From CAZCWX01 sp964502465 (GTDB taxonomy: Bacteria; Desulfobacterota; Binatia; Bin18): a stretch of 8,345 nucleotides of DNA. Under the pieces are notes generated by a model. That model saw nothing but the letters and a program-made list of their open reading frames with translations. It did not search any database and had not been told where the DNA came from. Positions 1 to 6,482 of the stretch are shown here, piece after piece. The stretch covers positions 1 to 8,345 of the forward strand of contig CAZCWX010000468.1 in NCBI GenBank assembly GCA_964502465.1, given 5' to 3'. Position 1 is the stretch's first letter. The number at the start of each line of letters is the position of its first letter. The position numbers were made by a program, and so were the translations under genes.

Positions 1-1
1 C

Positions 2-862
2 TTTGAAAATGCGCACAACTATTTTCTGCAACTCGCCGCTGAGGTGGGAATGGTGGGAGTATTCAGTTTCCTCTGGCTTGTTTGGGCCGGCTTGCGTCCA
101 GCACTGATGGATGCGCGGCCAGAGGGCCTCCCTAATCGTAGCCTCGCCCTTGGTGCCCTTGGCTATCTTGCTACCGCGATTACCGGGCACCCCCTCCTTT
201 TGTCTCGCCAGATGGTGCTCTTCTGGGGCTTTATCGGCGTACTGGCTGTCTCTTCATCTATCCTGGACCCAGCAGCATCTACACCGGGACGCCTGACGCG
301 GCTCAGCGCATGGGCCGTGCTCTCGCTCTTTCTTGCGGCGCTCTGGTGGCAACCTGCCGCACAAACCTGCCCTTCACCTTCTCCTTCATCCGAGCCAATA
401 AGCTGGCACTTTGCAACTGGCTTCTACGGCAGTGAGGGAACACCCCCCAACACCTGGCGGTGGATGAAAAAAGCCGGTGAGGTACGCTTCTGCAATGGCA
501 CCGGCAAAGAGTTCGTCGCCTCTCTCACCTACCGCATTGCTTCCTTTGCCACACCGCGGCAGCTCACCATACACACACACGGGCAGCACGTTGCCGATAT
601 TGCTGTGCCCACAGATGCTACGAGCTTTACCGCTCCTGCCTTCAGATTCCCACCAGGTTTGACGACGGTCCTCTTCTCTACCTCCCCTGGTCCATTTCGC
701 GTTGATCCTATCTTGCATAACGGTGATCTCAGAACCGTTAGCGTACAATTTCTCGAACCTGCTCTCACACCGCACACGCCAGAGCAGAAGAGGAAAGAGA
801 GCAGAATCTCTCTAGACGCACCTGCTCAGATGCGGTACCACCACTTACATAGGGCAGAGTAA
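2..862 (+). CDS. O-antigen ligase/polymerase-family membrane protein, 3' part, with extra C-terminal soluble domain
   Basis: The reading frame is open from the left edge (TTT GAA AAT...), so the true start lies outside the window; 286 residues are visible. Residues 3-16 read N-A-H-N-Y-F-L-Q-L-A-A-E-V-G, the conserved HNxFLQxxxExG motif of the Wzy_C/O-antigen ligase family (WaaL, ExoQ-type polymerases). That places the visible part at the end of the large periplasmic loop. Hydrophobic segments follow at about residues 17-31, 47-67, 71-88 and 103-116. The family joins lipid-linked O-antigen to lipid A-core, or polymerises repeat units, at the periplasmic face of the inner membrane. Unusually, about 165 polar residues follow the last membrane segment. 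They begin with a Ser/Pro-rich linker, then a Gly-Phe-Tyr-Gly and Trp-Arg-Trp-Met region near residues 138-154, with beta-rich alternation after it, suggesting a beta-sandwich. Family membership is confident; ligase versus polymerase is not resolved. Confidence 0.8.
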   Translation, partial: FENAHNYFLQLAAEVGMVGVFSFLWLVWAGLRPALMDARPEGLPNRSLALGALGYLATAITGHPLLLSRQMVLFWGFIGVLAVSSSILDPAASTPGRLTRLSAWAVLSLFLAALWWQPAAQTCPSPSPSSEPISWHFATGFYGSEGTPPNTWRWMKKAGEVRFCNGTGKEFVASLTYRIASFATPRQLTIHTHGQHVADIAVPTDATSFTAPAFRFPPGLTTVLFSTSPGPFRVDPILHNGDLRTVSVQFLEPALTPHTPEQKRKESRISLDAPAQMRYHHLHRAE

Positions 863-869
863 GGATTAC

Positions 870-1017
870 GAGACAAAACTCTCTTGGTTGGTCAGATGCT
901 CACTACTGTCATTGCGAGCGGAGCGAAGCAATCTTTGCCCGAAAACAGCGATTGCTTCGGCGCCTCTGGCTCCTCGCAATGACATGCTTCTCAAGCTTCG
1001 TCTAAGGGTTTTGTCTC
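870..1017. repeat. Nested inverted repeat, MITE-like or REP-like palindromic element
   Basis: Outer 10-bp inverted repeats are exact: gagacaaaac at 870-879 and gttttgtctc at 1008-1017. Inside lies a palindrome. Its left arm (908-933) starts gtcattgcgag and ends cgaagcaatc; its right arm (950-983) is the reverse complement at both ends, with 8 extra bases in the middle. The inner palindrome resembles an interspersed repeat that I recall from many environmental genomes, often mis-called as short proteins reading S-L-R-A-E-R-S-N-L. It sits in the gap between the ligase-family gene and the Wzz stub. No transposase or clear target-site duplication is visible. Transcribed, the inner arms could fold into a strong hairpin, but there is no U-tract, so an intrinsic terminator is not supported. 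Confidence 0.7.
908..983. repeat. Inner palindrome of the nested repeat
   Basis: The two arms are 908-933 and 950-983 around a 16-base loop. Pairing is exact over 11 bases at the base of the stem (gtcattgcgag with ctcgcaatgac) and 10 bases near the loop (cgaagcaatc with gattgcttcg). The right arm carries an 8-base bulge between these blocks. The bulge makes the copy asymmetric, as expected for one member of a dispersed family. Confidence 0.75.
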
Positions 1018-1057
1018 ACAGTCCTAAAAGAAGAATCTTTCGGAAACGGCAGGAAAC

Positions 1058-1207
1058 ATGGCAGAGCGCGAGGTTGAGTTAATCGATTACCTGCGTGTCC
1101 TCTGGCAGCGCAAATGGCTCATTCTCGGCAGTGTATTCGTGGCTGCCCTGATAGCACTCGTCTCCAGCATTAATACCCCGAAAACCTATAAAGGAAAGCC
1201 ACTGTGA
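1058..1207 (+). pseudogene. Truncated Wzz-like chain-length determinant (N-terminal stub only)
   Basis: ATG at 1058 is preceded by an AGGAAA ribosome binding site at 1051-1056. The 49-residue product begins M-A-E-R-E-V-E-L-I-D-Y-L-R-V-L-W-Q-R-K-W, the typical Wzz/polysaccharide co-polymerase N-terminus: a short cytoplasmic amphipathic start, then one membrane helix at about residues 20-38. It runs into the usual T-P-x-x-Y just after the helix and then departs as K-G-K-P-L-stop. Wzz proteins are normally about 300 residues or more and control chain length through a large periplasmic domain and a second membrane helix, both missing here. The TGA stop overlaps the GTG start of the methyltransferase (GTGA), and that gene's ribosome binding site lies in the last stub codons. 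A deletion joining a wzz 5' end to the next gene's leader explains this best; a functional small membrane protein is possible but less likely. Confidence 0.75.
1191..1195 (+). promoter_or_regulatory. Ribosome binding site deciding the GTG start of the methyltransferase
   Basis: AAGGA lies 8 bases before GTG 1204, inside the last codons of the upstream stub. It supports GTG 1204 as the real start and shows that the stub ends where the methyltransferase leader begins. Confidence 0.55.
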
Positions 1208-1854
1208 CACTCAAGGTGTTTCTTTCACCAACCCGCGATGAGCAGGGTAAATTCAGAGGGGTCGTGCAGGCGTTCCCAGACATCTGGCGCGGTCTCGTCC
1301 TTGATGTAGGGTGCCGCTCTGGTAACCTGAAACACGCCCTGCCCTCCGGAGCAGTCTATTACTACGGATTAGATTTATTTCCTCCAGCCGATGTCCTCGG
1401 AAACCTGGGAACAGGCCTCCCGTTCAAAAATGTGTCGTTCGACACCGTGGTCGCCTTAGATGTTCTCGAGCATACAGACGACATTCACAGGGCGTTCAGC
1501 GAACTGTGTAGAATAGCACGCAAATACGTCCTGATTATTTTACCGAACGTCTACGACCTCAAATTGCGCATCTGTGTGCTAATGGGGTGGAAGTTTTTAG
1601 ACAGGCATGGTCTTCCCCTATATGGTCTTCCTGTAGAACCTCCGAAAGACCGTCATCGGTGGTTTTTTTCACTGCAAGAGGCTCGGTCTTTCACCCACAC
1701 CCTGGGTCAACGCCATCTGTTTCACGTTCAGGAAGAGGGGTGCCTCATCAGCTCGCGCCGTCGGCTCGCTGTCGGGCCTGTGCTTGTCAGCCTCTTCCCG
1801 AACCTGCTCTCTCCATCGTATGTTGCTTTACTAAGCAGGAAGGAGAGCAGGTAA
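1204..1854 (+). CDS. Class I SAM-dependent methyltransferase
   Basis: The product has 216 residues, starting at GTG 1204 with an AAGGA ribosome binding site at 1191-1195. Motif I is L-D-V-G-C-R-S-G-N-L at about residues 33-42, the SAM-binding loop. An acidic residue follows the second strand (Y-G-L-D-L near 54-58), and V-V-A-L-D-V-L-E-H at about 81-89 is the post-motif II signature of the Methyltransf_11 type. I-I-L-P-N near 110-114 closes the Rossmann core. The C-terminal half holds an H-R-W-F-F-S-L stretch and ends in a hydrophobic segment common in methyltransferases of polysaccharide loci. It probably acts in the cytoplasm on a sugar or lipid-linked glycan intermediate; the acceptor cannot be read from sequence. 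It overlaps the Wzz stub by 4 bases, so its translation may be coupled to it. The glycosyltransferase 37 bases downstream is probably in the same operon. Confidence 0.85.
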   Translation: MTLKVFLSPTRDEQGKFRGVVQAFPDIWRGLVLDVGCRSGNLKHALPSGAVYYYGLDLFPPADVLGNLGTGLPFKNVSFDTVVALDVLEHTDDIHRAFSELCRIARKYVLIILPNVYDLKLRICVLMGWKFLDRHGLPLYGLPVEPPKDRHRWFFSLQEARSFTHTLGQRHLFHVQEEGCLISSRRRLAVGPVLVSLFPNLLSPSYVALLSRKESR

Positions 1855-1891
1855 AAAATGACCGTTTGTTTCCTCGTTGGAGTTGTTTCCA

Positions 1892-3043
1892 ATGGGAGAT
1901 CAGAGACGGATCCTCCACGTCATTAGTACGATGAACCGTGGCGGTGCAGAAACGTGGATTATGCACGTGTATCGCCATATCGATCGCAGCCACATCGCCT
2001 TTGATTTTGCGGTCCAGACCGACCAACTGTGTCACTATGACGGTGAAATTCGCGCATTAGGGGGCCGCATCTTTCCTCATCCATCACTGAAGGCAGCAGG
2101 GTTACGTAGCTATAGCCAGAAACTCGCCTCTACTTTGCGCGAGCACGGTCCGTTTGCTGGGGTGCACAGCACAAAGCATGAGTTTAGCGGGCTCGTGTTA
2201 CGCGTGGCCGAAAAGGCGGGAGTGCCGCTGCGCATTGCCCATAGTCAGACCACACAAGATGGCCGACCGAACTCATGGCTCATTAATGTCTATCGCTGGT
2301 CCATGCGCAAGTTGATCCGCCGCCATGCGACCCATCTGTTCGGTTGCTCCCGCGCTGCCTGTGAGGCGCTGTTCGGCCCAGACTGCTGGTCAGATCCCCG
2401 GGTCCGGGTTGTCCGCAATGCCATTGATCTCGTCCCCTATGCCGCCCTCCCAACCGATCGGCGTGCCTTGCGTGAGCAGTGCGCTCTGCCAGCGGATGCT
2501 CCCTTGATCGGTCATGTTGGTCGTTTTGCCGAACCCAAAAACCACCGCTTTCTCATAGAAATCTTCGCTGCTGTGTTGCAAAAGTTGCCCACTGCCCATT
2601 TACTGCTTGTGGGAGATGGTCCTTTACGACCTGCAATTGAGGCGCTTGTTAGAAAGAAAAGCCTGCAAGGGAACGTCCATTTCCTTGGCATCCACCCGGA
2701 TTTGCCCCTGTTTATGGGTGCTCTAGATCTGTTCCTTTTCCCGTCCCTCTATGAAGGGGTCCCTCTTGTCGTCATCGAAGCGCAGGCCGCTGGGGTCCCT
2801 TGCGTCGTTGCCGATACTGTGCCGATTGAGGCCGATCTTGGTATCGGCCTAGTGCGGTTTGTGGGACTGCAGGCTGACGTCGGCACCTGGGAACAGCACC
2901 TAGAGAAGAGCCTCTCAAGCCAACGGCCGCACTGGTCAAGTCTCCAACAGGCTTTGCAGGCAGCTGGATACGATATAAGAGACGTCGCAACGCAAATGGA
3001 AAGGATATACGTGAACGGTGGCTTCACGAAGCGATCACCATAG
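1892..3043 (+). CDS. GT4-family glycosyltransferase (EpsF-like)
   Basis: The product has 383 residues and would transfer a sugar from a nucleotide donor to a lipid-linked glycan at the cytoplasmic membrane face. The N-terminal domain opens R-I-L-H-V-I-S-T-M-N-R-G-G-A-E (residues 6-20), the GT4 start with the Gly-rich acceptor-side loop. The C-terminal GT-B domain begins with H-V-G-R-F-A-E-P-K-N-H (about 208-218). It carries the donor-binding E-x7-E motif within S-L-Y-E-G-V-P-L-V-V-I-E (E288 and E296). The layout and N-terminus resemble EpsF-type transferases of exopolysaccharide loci. I chose ATG 1892 because GGAG at 1879-1882 sits 9 bases upstream; an in-frame TTG at 1877 would add five residues but lacks a good site. 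The gene overlaps the next one by 26 bases. Donor and linkage are unknown. Confidence 0.88.
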   Translation: MGDQRRILHVISTMNRGGAETWIMHVYRHIDRSHIAFDFAVQTDQLCHYDGEIRALGGRIFPHPSLKAAGLRSYSQKLASTLREHGPFAGVHSTKHEFSGLVLRVAEKAGVPLRIAHSQTTQDGRPNSWLINVYRWSMRKLIRRHATHLFGCSRAACEALFGPDCWSDPRVRVVRNAIDLVPYAALPTDRRALREQCALPADAPLIGHVGRFAEPKNHRFLIEIFAAVLQKLPTAHLLLVGDGPLRPAIEALVRKKSLQGNVHFLGIHPDLPLFMGALDLFLFPSLYEGVPLVVIEAQAAGVPCVVADTVPIEADLGIGLVRFVGLQADVGTWEQHLEKSLSSQRPHWSSLQQALQAAGYDIRDVATQMERIYVNGGFTKRSP

Positions 3044-4529
3044 CATACTACCTCACCCTCATAGCCTACCAGTAGTCCTGTCAAGAGTGTGGATTTGGTC
3101 GGCGTTGTTGACGACCTCAGTTACTCTGCTTGTCGTCGCTCTCGAACCTGAGAGAATGTTGCACTGGTTTCTTTTGCCAGTGTGGCTCTGTGGCCTGCTG
3201 ATTACGCCCGACGCCATCCACTGGTTTCGCCGACAGTACGACACCTTTGATCCGCGGGCTTTGATTGGTTTGCTGGGCGTACACTTTTTCTTCCTTGCGC
3301 CGTTATTGTTCGTGCTCTGGGATGTGCCGATGATGTACGTCAGAAACCCAGATGACTGGCGACCATGGCTCGGCATTACCGCGGCACTGAATTGCTCGGG
3401 CCTGATTATATATCAGCTTTCCTATAAGATAAAAATTGCGGCCATAGAGAGGGCAACCAGAACTCTCTGGACCATTCACTCGAAGCGGTTTTGGATACTC
3501 CTCAGTCTCTTTGTCCTCATAGGGATTGCGGCTCAAATGTACCTCCTGAGTCAAATCGGTGGCTTCGGACACCTCAGTGCAAGCCAACCAGCACGCGCTC
3601 ATCTTTTTGTCGGAAAAGGAGGGCTGCTGATGTTGGGAGAGGCTGTCCCAATCCTCCTCTTTTTCGCTCTTACACACTGGCGTCAACAACTGACGCAGCA
3701 ACACGCTTTCCTGATCACGGTGATTGTCGCCCTGACTGGTTTTTTCTTCTGTCAATTTTTCGTTGCTGGACTACGGGGGAGCAGAAGCGCAACCATTGTT
3801 CCACTATTCTGGGCGGCTGGCATCGTCCATTTTCTCTGGCGCCCTCTCACTCCCAGACTGATTCTCATGGCTCTCATCCCTTTAATGAGCTTTATGGTTG
3901 TGTATGGTTTCTATAAAAGCCTTGGCTCTCGCGCCGTCGATTTGCTCTCCGGGCGTGCCACCCTACAAGCACTGCAAGCAGAAGCGCCAGAGCGTGGCCT
4001 CGTCCGTACGTTGTTCACTGATTTATCCCGTGTTGACACACAGGCATACCTGGTGTACCGGCTGCTGACCTACCCGGATCAATATCAGGTGGCTTTGGGG
4101 CGTACGTATCTTGGTGCGATCTCGATTCTCATCCCTCGAACGGTTTGGCCAGATCGCCCACCAGCTAAGGTCAAAGAGGGAACAGAACTGCTTTACGGTA
4201 AGGGAACTTTCCGCCCCGGTGTCTTTCAATCGTCTCGTGTATATGGGTTGCTGGGCGAAACATTGCTAAATTTCCATCTGGTAGGTGTGCCTTTCGCCTT
4301 CTTTATTTTTGGTGTACTGCTTGCGCAGCTCAGACGTTGGATGGACGGATTACTACCAGGAGACGCGCGGTGGTTATTGGTGCCATTCCTTATCCACCTG
4401 GGAGTTGTCATATTAGTAGCCGATATGGACAACATAGTCGTTACTGTGGTTAAAAACGGCTTTGTCCCGTTTTTTGTGGTTATACTCAGTGCTCAACGTG
4501 TCCGATTACCGCATGGCGCCGCGTCCTAA
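3018..4529 (+). CDS. Wzy-like oligosaccharide repeat-unit polymerase
   Basis: This 503-residue integral membrane protein has about ten or more hydrophobic segments (roughly 25-42, 50-64, 80-100, 117-134, 158-178, 203-218, 232-250, 257-274, 281-298, 360-374, 420-437 and 452-492). The long loop before the last helices holds G-R-T-Y-L-G-A (361-367), I-P-R-T-V-W-P-D-R-P-P (372-382) and V-Y-G-L-L-G-E-T-L-L-N-F (408-419), a pattern typical of O-antigen/oligosaccharide repeat-unit polymerases. G-L-R-G-S-R-S (251-257) supplies conserved arginines. Such proteins join undecaprenyl-linked repeat units at the periplasmic face. The GTG start at 3018 lies 26 bases inside the upstream gene, with GGAAAGGA at 2999-3006 as a plausible ribosome binding site; no nearby in-frame ATG exists. 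Wzy proteins diverge strongly, so the family call rests on topology and these motifs. Confidence 0.8.
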   Translation: MASRSDHHSILPHPHSLPVVLSRVWIWSALLTTSVTLLVVALEPERMLHWFLLPVWLCGLLITPDAIHWFRRQYDTFDPRALIGLLGVHFFFLAPLLFVLWDVPMMYVRNPDDWRPWLGITAALNCSGLIIYQLSYKIKIAAIERATRTLWTIHSKRFWILLSLFVLIGIAAQMYLLSQIGGFGHLSASQPARAHLFVGKGGLLMLGEAVPILLFFALTHWRQQLTQQHAFLITVIVALTGFFFCQFFVAGLRGSRSATIVPLFWAAGIVHFLWRPLTPRLILMALIPLMSFMVVYGFYKSLGSRAVDLLSGRATLQALQAEAPERGLVRTLFTDLSRVDTQAYLVYRLLTYPDQYQVALGRTYLGAISILIPRTVWPDRPPAKVKEGTELLYGKGTFRPGVFQSSRVYGLLGETLLNFHLVGVPFAFFIFGVLLAQLRRWMDGLLPGDARWLLVPFLIHLGVVILVADMDNIVVTVVKNGFVPFFVVILSAQRVRLPHGAAS

Positions 4530-4552
4530 CATACAGGAAACCTGAGAGAGGC

Positions 4553-4558
4553 AAGGAG
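4553..4558 (+). promoter_or_regulatory. Ribosome binding site for the glycosyltransferase without a canonical start
   Basis: AAGGAG lies 9 bases before ATT 4568 and 4 bases before the site where a lost-base ATG would have begun (4563). A strong ribosome binding site here, with none equally clear before GTG 4760, supports translation starting near 4563-4568. Confidence 0.5.
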
Positions 4559-4567
4559 AGGAATAAG

Positions 4568-5752
4568 ATTCATCTTGTCTTTGCCCACGACAGCATTTTC
4601 TCTGCTACAACAGAAGGGGTTTTTGCTGACGGCCAATGGGGATTTCCTCTCTGGCAACGCTATCTTAACGTCTTCAGCACGGTAACAGTTGCCGCACGGC
4701 TCGTTGAACTTCCGCAGACCAAATGGTCAAACGGCTTCACTCTCTCTAGCACTCCTGGTGTGTCATTTGTTGCGATTCCATCCCTCACTAACCCGAGGGC
4801 CTTATTGACTCACTACTGGACGGCCAGAAAAAAGCTAGAAGACGTGCTACGAGAAAAAGACGCCCTCATTGCGCGTTTACCGAGCGAGATTGGTTCTCTC
4901 GCCATTCAGGTGGCTCGGCGTCTGGGAAAACCGTGGGCAGTAGAAGTAGTGGGGTGCATCTGGGGCGCCTTATGGCATTATGGCACCTGGCAGGGGAAAG
5001 TCTATGCGCCATATGTGACGTGGCGCACCAGAACCTTGATCCGTCAAGCTTCTTACACACTGTATGTGACACGCGAGTTTTTGCAAAGACGCTATCCCTG
5101 CCGTGGAAAGACCATCAGCTGTTCTAATGTAGAACTTCCACCAGTCGATAGACAAATACTCGCGCAGAGATTAGCCCGGATAGCACACAAGAAGGCCGCT
5201 CTGAGGATCGGACAGATTGGGCACCTGTCCGTCAAGTACAAAGGGATAGACACGGCTTTACAGGCACTCAGTCTGGTACGAGATCGGTTACCCCCTTTTG
5301 AGTTTTCTCTCCTTGGCGGCGGTGATCCACGGCCGTGGCAACAGAAGGCAGAGAAGCTGGGCTTGAGCCGCCAGACGACATTCTGCGGGCAATTATCCCC
5401 AGGCGAGTCAGTGTTGCGTTGGCTGCAAGACCTTGATCTCTATATCCAACCGAGCTTCCAAGAAGGCTTACCACGAGCGTTGATTGAAGCCATGAGCCAG
5501 GGTTGCCCTGCGTTAGGTTCCACTGCTGGGGGTATCCCGGAACTCCTTGACCACACCTGTCTGCATAAACCAGGTGACAGCGCAAGGTTGGCAGCGCTCT
5601 TGATCCAAGCAACGACAGATAACCATTGGCAATTCGTCCAGGCTCAACGAAATTTTGAGACAGCGAAGCGCTATAGTAAGGCAGTGCTTGATACTATCCG
5701 GGAGAAGTTTTGGCAAGAGTTCGCTGAATCGATCAGACGCCAGCACATTTAG
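4568..5752 (+). CDS. GT4-family glycosyltransferase lacking a standard start codon
   Basis: The first in-frame ATG, GTG or TTG is GTG 4760, but clear coding homology extends upstream. From 4568 the frame reads I-H-L-V-F-A-H-D-S-I-F, the usual 'KIxFxHD' opening of a GT4 subfamily, followed by G-F-P-L-W-Q-R-Y-L-N-V-F (about 28-39) and a V-A-A-R-L strand. Counting from ATT 4568 the protein has 394 residues, normal for the family; from GTG 4760 only 330 remain and the first strand is lost. The C-terminal domain has the G-Q-I-G-H-L-S-V-K-Y-K-G loop (215-226) and E-x7-E in F-Q-E-G-L-P-R-A-L-I-E (E299, E307). AAGGAG at 4553-4558 precedes the region. Either ATT is used as a rare start, or one G was lost from an ATG at 4563-4564, since adding it restores ATG AAG ATT. 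The stop at 5750 overlaps another glycosyltransferase relic. Confidence 0.8.
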   Translation: MHLVFAHDSIFSATTEGVFADGQWGFPLWQRYLNVFSTVTVAARLVELPQTKWSNGFTLSSTPGVSFVAIPSLTNPRALLTHYWTARKKLEDVLREKDALIARLPSEIGSLAIQVARRLGKPWAVEVVGCIWGALWHYGTWQGKVYAPYVTWRTRTLIRQASYTLYVTREFLQRRYPCRGKTISCSNVELPPVDRQILAQRLARIAHKKAALRIGQIGHLSVKYKGIDTALQALSLVRDRLPPFEFSLLGGGDPRPWQQKAEKLGLSRQTTFCGQLSPGESVLRWLQDLDLYIQPSFQEGLPRALIEAMSQGCPALGSTAGGIPELLDHTCLHKPGDSARLAALLIQATTDNHWQFVQAQRNFETAKRYSKAVLDTIREKFWQEFAESIRRQHI

Positions 5753-5837
5753 CGCAGAACGGCTACTCGCAGATATCGATCGACTGTATACTGCCTTGCT
5801 CACGAAGAAGACAAAAAGAGAACGCTTTCAACAGTAA
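5745..5837 (+). pseudogene. Relic of a second GT4 glycosyltransferase C-terminus
   Basis: In a different frame from the preceding gene, 30 codons ending at TAA 5835-5837 read T-F-S-A-E-R-L-L-A-D-I-D-R-L-Y-T-A-L-L-T-K-K and a short basic tail. This is the terminal-helix signature of many GT4 enzymes (F-S-x-E-R-x-x-x-D-x-x-x-L-Y). Upstream in this frame there is only a shadow of the preceding gene. The preceding glycosyltransferase already has its own normal end (R-Y-S-K-A-V-L then R-E-K-F-W), so this is not simply its frameshifted tail. The best reading is a deletion that removed nearly all of a downstream glycosyltransferase and left its last exposed helix. It has no start or ribosome binding site of its own and is probably not functional. 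Confidence 0.55.
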
Positions 5838-5933
5838 CACACCTGCCACGGTGAAACGGCAAGTCGGATCAGATTTGTCACCGGGGTTGCTGGCTTTCCG
5901 GCAGCTGCCTGCAGAAGAGCTTGCTCACGCCAA

Positions 5934-6482
5934 CTAATCCTCTACAAACTCTAAGCGCAGACGGCGCATCCAGATGTCACACTCCTGGCACAGGGCACGA
6001 GCCTTCTCACCATTGCCGTTGGCCAGAATACTGGCTGAAGCAATAATGAGCCCTTGGATGGACTGCCGTTCGCGCACGGCTGGCAATCTCTCGATGCTGC
6101 CAAAGACAGGCAAGCCAAGAACCATCCGTCCATGCTTTTGTGTGTCATCATCAAGGAACCCGATGGGACGGTATCCCAACCGAGGATACAAAACAAAAAC
6201 CGCGCGCGAGTAGCCACTGAAGCGGTAGAAAAACAAGAGGGCACCTACAGCCAGGAGGGTTCCTCCTATCACTCCCTTTGCCAGACGCCCGAGATCCTCA
6301 AGTCCGGTGTGACGCCAAATCCCTCGGTAGAGATCAATAAAGAAGAAGGAAATATAGGTTGCCGTCAACACAACCGGGAAAGAGCCGAGATACAACCTCA
6401 TATTAGAGCCGCTCAGTTCAAAATCGAAGCGGACAGCAAACGCGAGGAAGGGCAAAAGCAGAAGACACAACCCGTCAGACAT
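5934..6482 (-). pseudogene. FlaA1/CapD-like membrane domain fragment (tail of a WecA-fusion-type protein), internally deleted
   Basis: The 182 residues from ATG 6482 open with membrane segments (about 5-20, 33-50 and 70-84). They carry R-F-D-F-E, F-I-D-L-Y-R-G-I-W-R-H-T and G-Y-S-R-A-V-F-V-L, the N-terminal signature of FlaA1/CapD/WbpM-type nucleotide-sugar enzymes. The next part is P-R-L-G-Y-R-P-I-G-F-L-D-D-D, normally some 50-60 residues further on. The missing stretch would hold the remaining membrane helix and the Rossmann G-x-G-x-x-G loop, so an in-frame deletion near 6183-6190 is likely. It ends R-R-L-R-L-E-F-V-E-D with no epimerase catalytic domain. Some WecA/MraY-like sugar-phosphate transferases carry this module as a C-terminal fusion and end similarly, but no transferase part is present here. 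ATG 6482 overlaps the epimerase stop by 8 bases; ATG 6512 is an alternative. Catalysis is unlikely. Confidence 0.6.

Noticed and set aside
386..775. Minus-strand frame of 129 codons opposite the ligase-family gene
   Set aside because: It lies wholly antisense to a clearly coding frame, has no recognisable motif and no ribosome binding site.
888..1082. Plus-strand open frame reading S-L-R-A-E-R-S-N-L ... A-P-R-N-D
   Set aside because: It is the translation of the palindromic repeat and runs into the wzz stub in another frame; this peptide is a known kind of false gene call from the dispersed repeat.
1858..1926. Short 22-codon frame starting M-T-V-C-F-L-V-G-V-V after a GGAGAGCAGG stretch
   Set aside because: The site spacing is good, but it overlaps the glycosyltransferase start, is very short and has no recognisable similarity; chance is the simpler reading.
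1587..1934. Plus-strand frame of 115 codons across the methyltransferase end and glycosyltransferase start
   Set aside because: It is a shadow of two genes with clear motifs; its own translation shows no family pattern.
5886..5905. Hairpin with loop cttt in the gap between converging genes, considered as a terminator
   Set aside because: The stem needs two wobble pairs and no T-tract follows on either strand, so an intrinsic terminator is not supported.
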